From NCBI GenBank assembly GCA_023260355.1, contig JALQVJ010000180.1:1-5507 (forward strand): a DNA stretch of 5,507 nt, written 5' to 3'. The DNA is from Burkholderiaceae bacterium (GTDB taxonomy: Bacteria; Pseudomonadota; Gammaproteobacteria; Burkholderiales; Burkholderiaceae_C). The translations under genes were made by a program, and so were the position numbers. Under the pieces are notes generated by a model that was not told where the DNA came from, did no database searches, and saw only the letters and a program-made list of their open reading frames with translations. Each line of letters opens with the position of its first letter. Position 1 is the first letter of the stretch. Positions 1 through 5,507 of the stretch are shown one piece after another.

Positions 1-189
1 AATCGCCACCGCAATGCGGTTGACGCTATTCAAGGCCTGCAACTCGACCAATGGGTGCAGCAGTTCAGGCGGCAGGTTGTCGACACAGAAAAAGCCAGCG
101 TCTTCGAGCGCCGCGACTGCAACAGATTTCCCTGAACCAGAGATGCCGGTGATCACCACCAATTCTGTGTGTTGGAGCGAGGTTGTCAT
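1..189 (-). CDS. rapZ: RapZ RNase adaptor / P-loop nucleotide-binding protein, N-terminal part (gene runs off left edge)
   Basis: Reading leftwards from the ATG at 189, 63 codons are visible, beginning [23 protein letters not shown] Walker A motif, GISGSGKS, lies at residues 15-22. It is followed by [18 protein letters not shown] (residues 27-44), the family-typical stretch just after the P-loop. RapZ (YvcJ family) proteins are about 280-300 residues, so roughly four fifths of the gene lies outside the window. In E. coli, RapZ binds the sRNA GlmZ and presents it to RNase E, tuning glucosamine-6-phosphate synthase. Whether that role holds in this organism is not shown here. The start codon overlaps the recN stop (ATGA), so translation is probably coupled to recN. 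In many proteobacteria rapZ neighbours hprK/ptsN-type phosphotransferase genes, which might lie just beyond the edge; that is inference. Confidence 0.93.
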   Translation of the reverse strand, partial: MTTSLQHTELVVITGISGSGKSVAVAALEDAGFFCVDNLPPELLHPLVELQALNSVNRIAVAI

Positions 190-1826
190 GCCGCCAGCAT
201 CTCCTTGGCGTGGGCCATGACGGTGGGAGAGTCGGGGTCCCCACCCAACATGCGAGCAATTTCAACCACGCGATCCGTATCCGAGAGACCTGTGATTTGG
301 CTGCTGGTCGCGCCGTCCATAGTGCGCTTTTCCACTTTGAAGTGATGGTGTGCACTGGCAGCCACAGGAGCCAAATGGGTGATCGCCAAGACCTGGCGAT
401 CCTCGCCAAGTTGGCGCATCAGCTGGCCAACTGTGTGAGCCACTTTGCCGCCAATACCGGCGTCGACCTCATCGAATATCAAGGTTTGTGCCACACCCAA
501 GCGGCTGGTACACACCGCCACAGCCAACGCGATTCGGGAGAGCTCACCACCAGAGGCGACTTTGGCGACTGGTTTGGGAGCAACACCTGCGTGGCCAGCG
601 ACCTGAAACTCAATGTAGTCTTGGCCGCTGATATTGGGATCTGCGCGCTGGACATCGATATGGAGCAGGCCGCCTTGCATGCCCAATGTTTGCATGATTG
701 CTGTGACTTCGCTGGCGAGCGCTTGGCTTGACTTTTGGCGCGCAGTGGTCACCTCATCAGCGATCCGCTGCCAAGCTTTCTTTGCGCTCTCGGCCTTCAA
801 TTCCAGTGCGGCCACATCTAAGTTGGCATCCAACGAGTCCAACTCCGACTTCCATGCTATGTGGATTTCAGCCAACTCTTCTGGCCGAGCACGAAAGCGC
901 TTGGCGAGCTGCATCCACAGCGAGACACGGTCATCCAACTGTTGGAATCGATCTGGGTCTAATTCGCCATGGCGGGCATATATCTTGACTTCATGGAGTA
1001 CGTCACTCACCAAGTCGGCCGCTTGCTGCAAGGTTTGTGACCATGGGCTGAATTGGGGTTCGAAAGCAGACATCTGTGCCAGCCTTTGCGCGGCGGCAGC
1101 TAACGCGCGATTGACGTCGCTTGGCTCCTCATCCAAGTCTTGAACCACGGCATTTGCCGCATCGAGCAAATCTTGGCCATGTGCCAAGCGGGTGTGTTCC
1201 TCATTGAGGCTCTCCCACTCTTGAGGCATGGGCTTGAGGCGGTCTAGTTCAGCGATTTGCCAGACGAGTTGTTCTCGGCGCTCTTGGCCTTGCTGGGCAA
1301 GATGGGTTGCGCTTTGCAATGCGGCTTGCGCCTTTCGCCAAGCATCCCACGCGGCGTGCATGGGCTTGAGATCGAGCTTGGCGTAGCCGTCCAGCAAATC
1401 GAGTTGAGCCTGCGCTCTCGTCAGACTGTGCCAAGCGTGTTGGCCATGGATGTCAATCAGGTGGTCCGCCACCGATTTCAACTGCGCCATGGTCGCTGAC
1501 CCCCCGTTGATCCAACCTCTGCTGCGCCCTTCGGCATCAATTTGGCGCTTCAAGAGCAAGGTGTCCTCTGAGCTGAAACCTTGCTCTTCCAACCATGTTG
1601 CAAGAGTCGGCGGTTGGTCAAACTCTGCGCAAATTTCGCAGCGCTTGGCGCCTTGGCGCACCATGTCGGCTTCCGCGCGCTGGCCCAACACCAATTGGAT
1701 CGCGTCGATCAGGATGGATTTGCCCGCGCCTGTTTCGCCGCTCAAGACCGAAAAGCCGCTGCCAACCTCGAGATCCAGCGACTCCACAATCACAAAGTCC
1801 TTCAGCGATAAGCGAATCAGTGCCAT
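186..1826 (-). CDS. recN: DNA repair protein RecN (SMC-like ATPase)
   Basis: This encodes 546 residues from the ATG at 1826, close to the usual RecN length of about 550. The Walker A motif GETGAGKS is at residues 30-37. The ABC signature SGGELS is at 425-430. Walker B is TLIFDEVD, with D452 and E453, followed by [10 protein letters not shown]. The switch region ITHLAPVA is near 482-489. Between the ATPase halves, roughly residues 150-390, is a long Gln/Ala/Leu/Glu-rich stretch expected to form the antiparallel coiled coil of SMC proteins. RecN acts early in RecA-dependent double-strand break repair by bridging DNA ends in the cytoplasm. An in-frame TTG at 1838 would add four residues, but [15 protein letters not shown] is the usual RecN start and the TTG abuts the only purine-rich stretch (GAAGAG). 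The gene lies 22 nt after nadK and overlaps rapZ by 4 nt. No LexA-type CTGT-N8-ACAG box was seen upstream of it or of nadK. Confidence 0.97.
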   Translation of the reverse strand: MALIRLSLKDFVIVESLDLEVGSGFSVLSGETGAGKSILIDAIQLVLGQRAEADMVRQGAKRCEICAEFDQPPTLATWLEEQGFSSEDTLLLKRQIDAEGRSRGWINGGSATMAQLKSVADHLIDIHGQHAWHSLTRAQAQLDLLDGYAKLDLKPMHAAWDAWRKAQAALQSATHLAQQGQERREQLVWQIAELDRLKPMPQEWESLNEEHTRLAHGQDLLDAANAVVQDLDEEPSDVNRALAAAAQRLAQMSAFEPQFSPWSQTLQQAADLVSDVLHEVKIYARHGELDPDRFQQLDDRVSLWMQLAKRFRARPEELAEIHIAWKSELDSLDANLDVAALELKAESAKKAWQRIADEVTTARQKSSQALASEVTAIMQTLGMQGGLLHIDVQRADPNISGQDYIEFQVAGHAGVAPKPVAKVASGGELSRIALAVAVCTSRLGVAQTLIFDEVDAGIGGKVAHTVGQLMRQLGEDRQVLAITHLAPVAASAHHHFKVEKRTMDGATSSQITGLSDTDRVVEIARMLGGDPDSPTVMAHAKEMLAA

Positions 1827-1848
1827 GGGGTAGAACAACTCTTCGGAT

Positions 1849-2754
1849 TCAAAATGAGGTCACGCCTTCATTCCAGTGAAGCTTTTTGCGCAGCGTATCG
1901 AAGTAGCTCCAACCGAGTGGATGCAAAAGCTGCAGCGTGAACTCGGACCGGCTGACGCGAATTTGGTCGCCTGGGAGCAAGCTCGTGAATGACTGCATAT
2001 CAAAGTGTGCGCTGGCATCGCGAGCTGTGACCACCTCAATTTCAATGGTTTGTGAATCAGGCAAAACGATGGGACGGTTGGACAGCGTGTGAGGTGCGAT
2101 CGGAGAGAGTACCCAGCCGTTGATGTTCGGGTGGCAAATCGGACCGCCCGCAGACAGCGCATAGGCGGTCGAACCTGTCGGCGTGGCAATGATGAGACCG
2201 TCGGCGCGTTGATTCGCGACCAAATGGCCACCCACCGCGACGCGCAGCTCGATCATGCCGCCCATGCTGCCGCGGTTGATCACCACGTCGTTGAGCGCAT
2301 CAGCCTGAAATTCTTGCCTCTCATCACGCCAAATACCAGCGTTCATCATGCTGCGACGCTCGCTTTGGTAGTGGCCGTCTAACATGGGCGCGAGGGTTTG
2401 CTCGTAGCCGTCAAATGAGATGTCTGTGATGAAGCCCAAGCGCCCTTGGTTGATGCCGATGACTGGGATGCCCTGCTTGGCCAATTCGCGCCCCGCTCCG
2501 AGCATGGTGCCATCTCCACCGACCACCAACGCGACATCACACCGCTGGCCCATCTGCGAAAGTGCCAGGGTAGGGTAGGCACTCAGGCCTGTGTTTTGTG
2601 CCGTTTGATCTTCTATGCAGACTTGGTGCCCTCTTTGGTCCAGAAACCGTGCGAGTTTGCCCAACGCCTCTCCTGAGCCGGTGACTTGGTATTTGCCCAC
2701 AATCGCAACGCTACCGAAGCGCTTGGATGCATTTGGCTTGTCAATTTGGGTCAT
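1849..2754 (-). CDS. nadK: NAD kinase (ATP/polyphosphate-dependent NADP synthesis)
   Basis: This 301-residue protein matches the usual bacterial NAD kinase length. It phosphorylates NAD to NADP in the cytoplasm. The catalytic loop GGDGT is at residues 79-83 within [18 protein letters not shown]. The family-conserved NDVVINRG is at 155-162, and the glycine-rich TPTGSTAY segment is at 191-198, followed by SAGGPICHP. The N-terminal Rossmann-like part starts [10 protein letters not shown]. The reading frame stays open well upstream, to 3219, but that extension lies antisense to hrcA and is not NAD-kinase-like, so the ATG at 2754 ([14 protein letters not shown]) is the start. The upstream ribosome-binding sequence is weak (ACCTGAGT directly before ATG). 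It is the first gene of the nadK-recN-rapZ operon and is divergent from hrcA. Confidence 0.96.
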   Translation of the reverse strand: MTQIDKPNASKRFGSVAIVGKYQVTGSGEALGKLARFLDQRGHQVCIEDQTAQNTGLSAYPTLALSQMGQRCDVALVVGGDGTMLGAGRELAKQGIPVIGINQGRLGFITDISFDGYEQTLAPMLDGHYQSERRSMMNAGIWRDERQEFQADALNDVVINRGSMGGMIELRVAVGGHLVANQRADGLIIATPTGSTAYALSAGGPICHPNINGWVLSPIAPHTLSNRPIVLPDSQTIEIEVVTARDASAHFDMQSFTSLLPGDQIRVSRSEFTLQLLHPLGWSYFDTLRKKLHWNEGVTSF

Positions 2755-2772
2755 ACTCAGGTAAAAATGGAT

Positions 2773-2785
2773 CGAGAGTCTCTCG
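2773..2785. promoter_or_regulatory. Perfect palindrome in the nadK/hrcA divergent intergenic region
   Basis: CGAGAG-T-CTCTCG is a perfect 6-1-6 inverted repeat in the 60-nt gap between the two divergent starts, where both promoters must lie. On the minus strand TTGTAA (2794-2789) could be a -35 element, with a poor CATTTT/CCATTT at an 18-19 nt spacing as -10. That would place the palindrome between the two boxes and the transcript start almost at the nadK ATG. No good plus-strand promoter was recognised. It is not a CIRCE element (TTAGCACTC-N9-GAGTGCTAA), so HrcA autoregulation by the classical operator is not supported here. An operator role is inferred from position and symmetry only. Confidence 0.35.
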
Positions 2786-2814
2786 TGATTACAACATAGC
2801 TTAGCGAATTTCTG

Positions 2815-3837
2815 ATGCTTGATGATCGTGCCAAAGTTTTGCTGAAAACGCTGGTTGAGCGCTACATTGCGGATGGCCAGCCAGTGGGTTCGCGCACGCT
2901 TTCCAAAGAGACCGGCCTTACCCTTTCGCCGGCGACGATCCGCAACGTCATGAGTGACCTTGAAGATTTGGGGCTGATTGTGAGCCCGCACACTTCTGCA
3001 GGTCGAATCCCTACCGCCAAGGGCTACCGCCTGTTTGTCGACACGATGCTGACCGTGCCTGCCGATGATCCTATCGAGTGGCGCAACTTGGCGGCACCCG
3101 AGGGGCTCAGCGGGGACCAACCCTCGCGTGTGCTGACCCACGCGGCCCAAATGATTTCGAGTTTGTCGAATTTCGTTGGCGTCGTGGTAGTGCCCAAGGG
3201 GAACGCGGTGTTTCGCCACATCGAGTTTTTGTCACTTTCCGAGCGCAGGGTGCTGGTCATCATCGTGACCCCAGAGGGCGACGTACAAAATCGGGTCATC
3301 CATCCAGCGGTTGACTACACGCAAGCCCAGTTGACTGAGGCTGCCAACTTTTTGAACGCCCACTACGCCGGCTTGACCATCGACACGGTACGCGCTCGGA
3401 TTCGATCAGAGGTGGACTCCCTGCGCGGCGAAATCGCCAGCCTGATGGAGGCGGCCGTGAGCGCCGCAGATGATGAGGGCGCTGAGGACGCGGATGTGCT
3501 GATTGCCGGCGAGCGCAATCTGCTGTCCATTGATGAGTTTTCTGGTGACTTGAACAACCTGAGGCGCATGTTTGATCTTTTTGAGCAAAAGACACAAGTG
3601 ATGCGACTGCTCGATGTGTCGGATCAGGCAGATGGCGTGCGGATCTTTATCGGCGGTGAAAGCCAGGTTGTGCCGGTTGAGGACGTCTCCATCGTCTCCG
3701 CTCCCTATCAAGTAGACGGCCGAGTGGTGGGGCGATTGGGGGTGATCGGGCCACAGCGCATGGCCTATGAGCGCATGATTCAGATTGTGAGCATCACGTC
3801 CAAGATGTTGGGCACCGCCTTGAGTCACAACCGCTGA
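2815..3837 (+). CDS. hrcA: Heat-inducible transcription repressor HrcA
   Basis: This 340-residue protein has the usual HrcA length. The N-terminal winged-helix DNA-binding domain is at about residues 1-75: a helix-turn-helix in [30 protein letters not shown] (26-55), then the wing HTSAGRIPT (59-67) and [12 protein letters not shown]. The rest fits the GAF-like and dimerisation part, including the C-terminal [20 protein letters not shown]. HrcA binds CIRCE operators upstream of groESL and/or dnaK operons and represses them; its folding depends on GroEL, which couples repression to chaperone load. No CIRCE site lies in this window, so its targets are elsewhere. The start [15 protein letters not shown] is the family start, although no clear Shine-Dalgarno sequence precedes it. 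It stands alone: the next feature on this strand is a tRNA gene 48 nt after the stop. Confidence 0.97.
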   Translation: MLDDRAKVLLKTLVERYIADGQPVGSRTLSKETGLTLSPATIRNVMSDLEDLGLIVSPHTSAGRIPTAKGYRLFVDTMLTVPADDPIEWRNLAAPEGLSGDQPSRVLTHAAQMISSLSNFVGVVVVPKGNAVFRHIEFLSLSERRVLVIIVTPEGDVQNRVIHPAVDYTQAQLTEAANFLNAHYAGLTIDTVRARIRSEVDSLRGEIASLMEAAVSAADDEGAEDADVLIAGERNLLSIDEFSGDLNNLRRMFDLFEQKTQVMRLLDVSDQADGVRIFIGGESQVVPVEDVSIVSAPYQVDGRVVGRLGVIGPQRMAYERMIQIVSITSKMLGTALSHNR

Positions 3838-3850
3838 TTGGCCCCGACCG

Positions 3851-3873
3851 AGCGGTAGCTTGACCGCTACAAT
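3851..3873 (+). promoter_or_regulatory. Hairpin and candidate -10 element before the tRNA gene
   Basis: AGCGGT (3851-3856) and ACCGCT (3863-3868) can form a 6-bp hairpin with a 6-nt loop just after hrcA. No T-run follows it, so it is a poor intrinsic terminator. TACAAT at 3868-3873 matches the sigma-70 -10 consensus in five of six positions. It lies 12 nt before the tRNA 5' end, the spacing expected for a tRNA promoter with a leader of a few nucleotides. A matching -35 at 17 nt (CGACCG, 3845-3850) is weak. Confidence 0.4.
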
Positions 3874-3885
3874 ATGCAGCTCGGC

Positions 3886-4209
3886 GGGCCTCTAGCTCAT
3901 GTTGGTTAGAGCAGCGGACTTAAATGCAAACGGCCTAAAGCCTCGAGCCATGGCCTGATGCTCATGGGTTGCGCCATCGCAAGTTAACTCTGCTTTGGCG
4001 TAGAACTACTCAAATTCGGGGAAGCCTCTGTGGCAACGCGTGGTGATCCCGAGCCAAGCCAAATGCTTGCATTTGGAAGGTGTAGAGACTGTACGGGTAG
4101 GTCGTAATGACAAGAGACAGTCCAGACCACAAACCGGAAACGGGCAGTGAAAGCTGTAGTGGTAAGCATAATCCGTTGGTGCGGGGTTCGACTCCCCGGG
4201 GGCCTACCA
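3886..4209 (+). tRNA. tRNA with anticodon CAU, probably tRNA-Ile2 (lysidine-modified), split by a group I intron
   Basis: Exon 1 is 3886-3920 and exon 2 is 4167-4209, giving a 78-nt mature tRNA with an encoded CCA (4207-4209). All arms close. The acceptor GGGCCTC (3886-3892) pairs with GGGGCCT (4199-4205), with G1-U72 and U6-G67 wobbles. The D stem is GCTC/GAGC. The anticodon stem GCGGA (3914-3918) pairs with TCCGT (4172-4176). The spliced loop is CTCATAA. The variable loop is TGGTG. The T arm is CGGGG-TTCGACT-CCCCG, and the discriminator is A. The anticodon CAU could belong to elongator Met or to Ile2, whose C34 TilS converts to lysidine. C4-G69 and C5-G68 are pairs that TilS uses in E. coli tRNA-Ile2, so Ile is favoured but not proven. 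It is not an initiator: position 1-72 is paired and the anticodon stem lacks the three G-C pairs. The gene sits between hrcA and tonB. Confidence 0.9.
3921..4166 (+). ncRNA. Group I self-splicing intron (tRNA type, IC3-like) in the anticodon loop
   Basis: This 246-nt ribozyme candidate is expected to excise itself with a guanosine cofactor. The core can be folded by eye. P3 is CTACTC (4006-4011) with GGGTAG (4095-4100), followed by J3/4 AAA. P4 is TTCGGG (4015-4020) with CCCGAG (4048-4053). A P5/P5a region with a possible GCAA tetraloop lies at 4025-4044. P6a is the perfect hairpin CCAAATG-CTTG-CATTTGG (4059-4076). P7, the guanosine-binding helix, is GACTGT (4087-4092) with ACAGTC (4117-4122). 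P8 is GTC/GAC (4101-4111). P9 is ACCAC (4126-4130) with GTGGT (4159-4163), enclosing a GAAA-capped hairpin (4134-4143). The terminal omega-G is 4166. Stretches such as GAGCCAAGCC and GGTGTAGAGACT match the core of Azoarcus and cyanobacterial tRNA introns as I recall them. Before P3 lie extra hairpins (3948-3967, 3969-3982, 3989-4004). There is no endonuclease ORF. P1 is less certain: GGCC (3932-3935) can pair with GG(A)CU at the exon end, ending in the expected U-G pair. Confidence 0.92.
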
Positions 4210-4211
4210 CC

Positions 4212-4233
4212 GCCTTGCTGCCATGGCCAAGGC
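4212..4233 (+). terminator. Hairpin just after the tRNA, weak terminator candidate
   Basis: GCCTTG (4212-4217) pairs with CAAGGC (4228-4233) around a 10-nt loop containing the palindrome GCCATGGC. It starts 3 nt after the encoded CCA, where a tRNA terminator would be expected, but no T-run follows. An overlapping AGGCCC (4230-4235) is also complementary to GGGCCT in the tRNA acceptor (4200-4205). The hairpin may instead protect or compete with the tRNA 3' end. Confidence 0.25.
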
Positions 4234-4540
4234 CCAAAGCGCTTCCATCCACGCGCGGGATTCCGTTCTCTGTGTCGATCGCTTGGCCGGGCCGCCATGT
4301 TGTGCGAAAGCTTGGCGCGTCACAGATCCAGAGATCCATCAAATCCACCGGCGACCCCAAGCCCCGATAAGTGAGAGGGGAGCGCCCGCGCTTTGACTCT
4401 GACGGTATCTGGGTTTGCAGTCGGCTCCGGCTCGTCCAGGCCGGAGCGAATGCGCGCACGAGCTGCAACGTCTCGGTGGTCACCACCGACGTCGACCGCT
4501 CGGTGCCCTCCCTGTCATGAGCCTCCTTGGTGCCTTGCCC
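4234..4540. other. Intergenic stretch without a convincing gene; contains two inverted repeats
   Basis: No reading frame here has recognisable protein features, a ribosome-binding site or a credible start. The long open minus-strand frame across 4010-4567 runs antisense through the tRNA and intron and is spurious. Two inverted repeats stand out. GCTCCGGC (4424-4431) and GCCGGAGC (4440-4447) form an 8-bp stem with an 8-nt loop. TCGGTGGT-C-ACCACCGA (4473-4489) is a 17-bp near-perfect palindrome. Neither is followed by a T-run in the plus direction. An unannotated small RNA, a long tonB leader control region or decayed sequence are all possible, and I cannot choose between them. Confidence 0.4.
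4473..4489. repeat. 17-bp palindrome TCGGTGGT-C-ACCACCGA
   Basis: Two 8-nt arms are exact inverted complements around a single central C, about 200 nt upstream of tonB and 264 nt after the tRNA. The size and symmetry suit a site for a dimeric DNA-binding protein, but the element could also be a short RNA hairpin. I recognise no family operator. Confidence 0.45.
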
Positions 4541-4543
4541 AGT

Positions 4544-4613
4544 TGCACCATTGTGTTGCTTGCGCAAGGGTGGGGTGCAAAATTACATTAATGCAGGTGG
4601 CACGCAAGTAGCC
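4544..4613 (+). promoter_or_regulatory. Candidate sigma-54 promoter with NtrC-like upstream motif, pointing to tonB
   Basis: TGGCACG-CAAG-TAGCC (4598-4613) matches the sigma-54 consensus TGGCACR-N4-TTGCW in the -24 box. GG (4599-4600) and GC (4611-4612) have the correct 10-bp spacing; the second position of TTGC is A and the last base is C. Upstream, TGCACCA-TTG-TGTTGCT (4544-4560) matches an NtrC-type site TGCACCA-N3-TGGTGCA in 12 of 14 arm positions. A further half-site GGGTGCA lies at 4573-4579, and a palindrome CTTGCGCAAG at 4559-4568. A competing sigma-70 reading exists: TTGCGC at 4561 and TACATT at 4584, 17 nt apart. Inferred from motifs only. Confidence 0.4.
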
Positions 4614-4686
4614 GCCTCCTTTGAAATTACCCTACGTGCCACTTGGTGCGACGCCCATAGACGCCGGCCCAAACCCGACCCATTGC

Positions 4687-5507
4687 ATGCCCCAAGCTCT
4701 CGAGACTGCCACCCACATGCCGCGCTTGATATCCGCGAGATCCAACGAGAGTGGTCTGTGGGGATACCTCTTGGTCGCCGCGGCTGTGCACGCCGTGCTG
4801 GCGTTCGCGCTCAAGATGGGGTGGCCTGAGACCACCGCCCGAAAGTTGCCAGAACTGGTCATCGAGTTGGGTCAAGCAGAGCCACTAAATACCCAGAGTG
4901 CAGTGCCGCCACAGGCAGAGGCCTTGGCGTCGCCGCCGTTCAAGACTGCGTCTGCAGTGAAAGCTGCATCCCAGACGGCCCGGGTGAACCGCCAAGCGCC
5001 CACGCCCCAGCCGAGTCCGGTGATTGAAAGCGCAGGGGGCATGAGCAAGATCTCCCCCGCACCCTCAAAGCCACCCATCGAACCAGCGCCAAGCGCTGCA
5101 CCGAGTGTGCGCGTACAGGGTCAGGACGCATTAGTGGCAGACCCGTCTGCAAGGCCTACGATGGGCACCGGTTCCCACGCTTTTGACACAACTGGGGCAA
5201 CACCCAGGGCGTTGGTTGCGGAGCAGACCGCCGCCAAGCAGCCCGTTTTGCCGGCCATTGAAACGCGTTTGCCCGGTGCTCAAACCGATTTGCAGGCCGC
5301 GAGCCAGGCACGAGCGGTGCCAGCGCCACCGCCACCGGGGACGCCGGTGGTGCGGGACAATGCCGCACGAACAGTTGAGGTGGATTACAGGGCCGCGTAC
5401 CTGAATAACGCACCCCCAGCGTACCCACGAGCCGCACGCCGGCAAGGCATTACCGGCACCGTCATTTTGATCGCGGAAGTCAGCGAACAAGGCCGGCCGG
5501 GGCAGAT
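4687..5507 (+). CDS. tonB: TonB-family energy transducer (3' end beyond window)
   Basis: There are 273 codons open to the right edge. Residues 24-46 (LWGYLLVAAAVHAVLAFALKMGW) form a single N-terminal inner-membrane anchor with a His at 35, as in the TonB membrane segment that contacts ExbB/ExbD. Residues 60-230 are a Pro/Ala/Gln-rich periplasmic spacer with PAPPPPGTP near 212-220. From about 232, VDYRAAYLNNAPPAYPRAARRQGITGTVILIAEVSEQGRPGQ is the start of the TonB C-terminal domain, with the conserved YP and G-x-x-G-x-V pattern. About 40-50 residues are probably missing. TonB couples the proton-motive force to outer-membrane receptors for siderophores, haem or cobalamin; exbB/exbD may follow off-window. 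The start is uncertain: the ATG at 4687 has no Shine-Dalgarno sequence, and the ATG at 4717 (MPRLISARSNES) is about as likely. No Fur box was recognised upstream. Confidence 0.9.
   Translation, partial: MPQALETATHMPRLISARSNESGLWGYLLVAAAVHAVLAFALKMGWPETTARKLPELVIELGQAEPLNTQSAVPPQAEALASPPFKTASAVKAASQTARVNRQAPTPQPSPVIESAGGMSKISPAPSKPPIEPAPSAAPSVRVQGQDALVADPSARPTMGTGSHAFDTTGATPRALVAEQTAAKQPVLPAIETRLPGAQTDLQAASQARAVPAPPPPGTPVVRDNAARTVEVDYRAAYLNNAPPAYPRAARRQGITGTVILIAEVSEQGRPGQ

Noticed and set aside
1827..1838. TTG start for recN four codons upstream
   Set aside because: The purine-rich stretch directly abuts the TTG, leaving no spacing, while [11 protein letters not shown] is the usual family start.
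2755..2814. CIRCE or LexA operator in the nadK/hrcA gap
   Set aside because: Neither TTAGCACTC-N9-GAGTGCTAA nor CTGT-N8-ACAG is present on either strand; only an unrelated short palindrome is seen.
2755..3219. N-terminal extension of the nadK frame
   Set aside because: The extension overlaps hrcA in antisense and lacks NAD-kinase similarity; the ATG at 2754 gives a normal-length protein.
3078..3828. Several open frames antisense or out of frame within hrcA
   Set aside because: They overlap a full-length, well-recognised HrcA frame and show no protein features.
3851..3868. Intrinsic terminator for hrcA
   Set aside because: A short hairpin forms, but it is followed by ACAATATGC rather than a T-run, and it overlaps the likely tRNA promoter.
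3921..4166. Homing endonuclease gene inside the intron
   Set aside because: The intron is only 246 nt and almost every part is used by core or peripheral helices; no LAGLIDADG, GIY-YIG or HNH-like frame is present.
3914..4176. Reading the split tRNA as tRNA-Leu(UAA) because of CTTAA after the anticodon stem
   Set aside because: There is no long variable arm (only TGGTG), and a UAA loop would need an intron that does not end in G. The CT + CATAA junction fits the omega-G and a 7-nt loop.
4010..4567. Open minus-strand frame of 185 codons between the tRNA intron and tonB
   Set aside because: It runs antisense through the tRNA 3' half and the intron; its GPRGVEPRTNGL segment is the typical translation of an antisense tRNA T-arm. 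It has no recognisable domain or ribosome-binding site.

Overview
This window looks like chromosomal DNA of a betaproteobacterium, most likely Burkholderiales (Comamonadaceae-like). The evidence is the divergent nadK-recN / hrcA arrangement, the protein sequences (for example the HrcA N-terminus [21 protein letters not shown]) and the moderately GC-rich coding sequence. The taxonomic call rests on recalled protein families, not on a search.

Layout. Bases 1-2754 hold a tightly packed minus-strand operon read right to left: nadK (NAD kinase), recN (SMC-like DNA repair ATPase) and the first 63 codons of rapZ (P-loop RNase adaptor), which runs off the left edge. The nadK-recN gap is 22 nt. The recN stop and rapZ start overlap as ATGA. 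A 60-nt intergenic region (2755-2814) with a perfect 6-1-6 palindrome separates this operon from divergent hrcA (2815-3837), the heat-shock repressor gene.

The most interesting feature lies at 3886-4209: a tRNA gene with anticodon CAU interrupted by a 246-nt group I intron (3921-4166). Helices P3, P4, P6a, P7, P8 and P9 can be drawn base by base. The core closely resembles bacterial tRNA group I introns (IC3 type, as in Azoarcus tRNA-Ile and cyanobacterial tRNA-Leu). Removing the intron at U33/C34 restores a full cloverleaf with the loop CUCAUAA and an encoded CCA. The intron has no homing-endonuclease ORF. The acceptor pairs C4-G69 and C5-G68 favour tRNA-Ile2, whose C34 TilS converts to lysidine, over elongator tRNA-Met.

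Bases 4210-4686 have no convincing gene but contain several inverted repeats. They also hold a candidate sigma-54 (-24/-12) promoter with an NtrC-like upstream motif, pointing at the last gene. From 4687 to the right edge is a tonB-type gene: one membrane segment with the conserved His, a Pro/Ala-rich periplasmic spacer and the start of the TonB C-terminal domain, cut by the window end.

The protein genes are mostly housekeeping: NADP supply, double-strand break repair, heat-shock control and energised outer-membrane transport. The intron-bearing tRNA is the unusual element.
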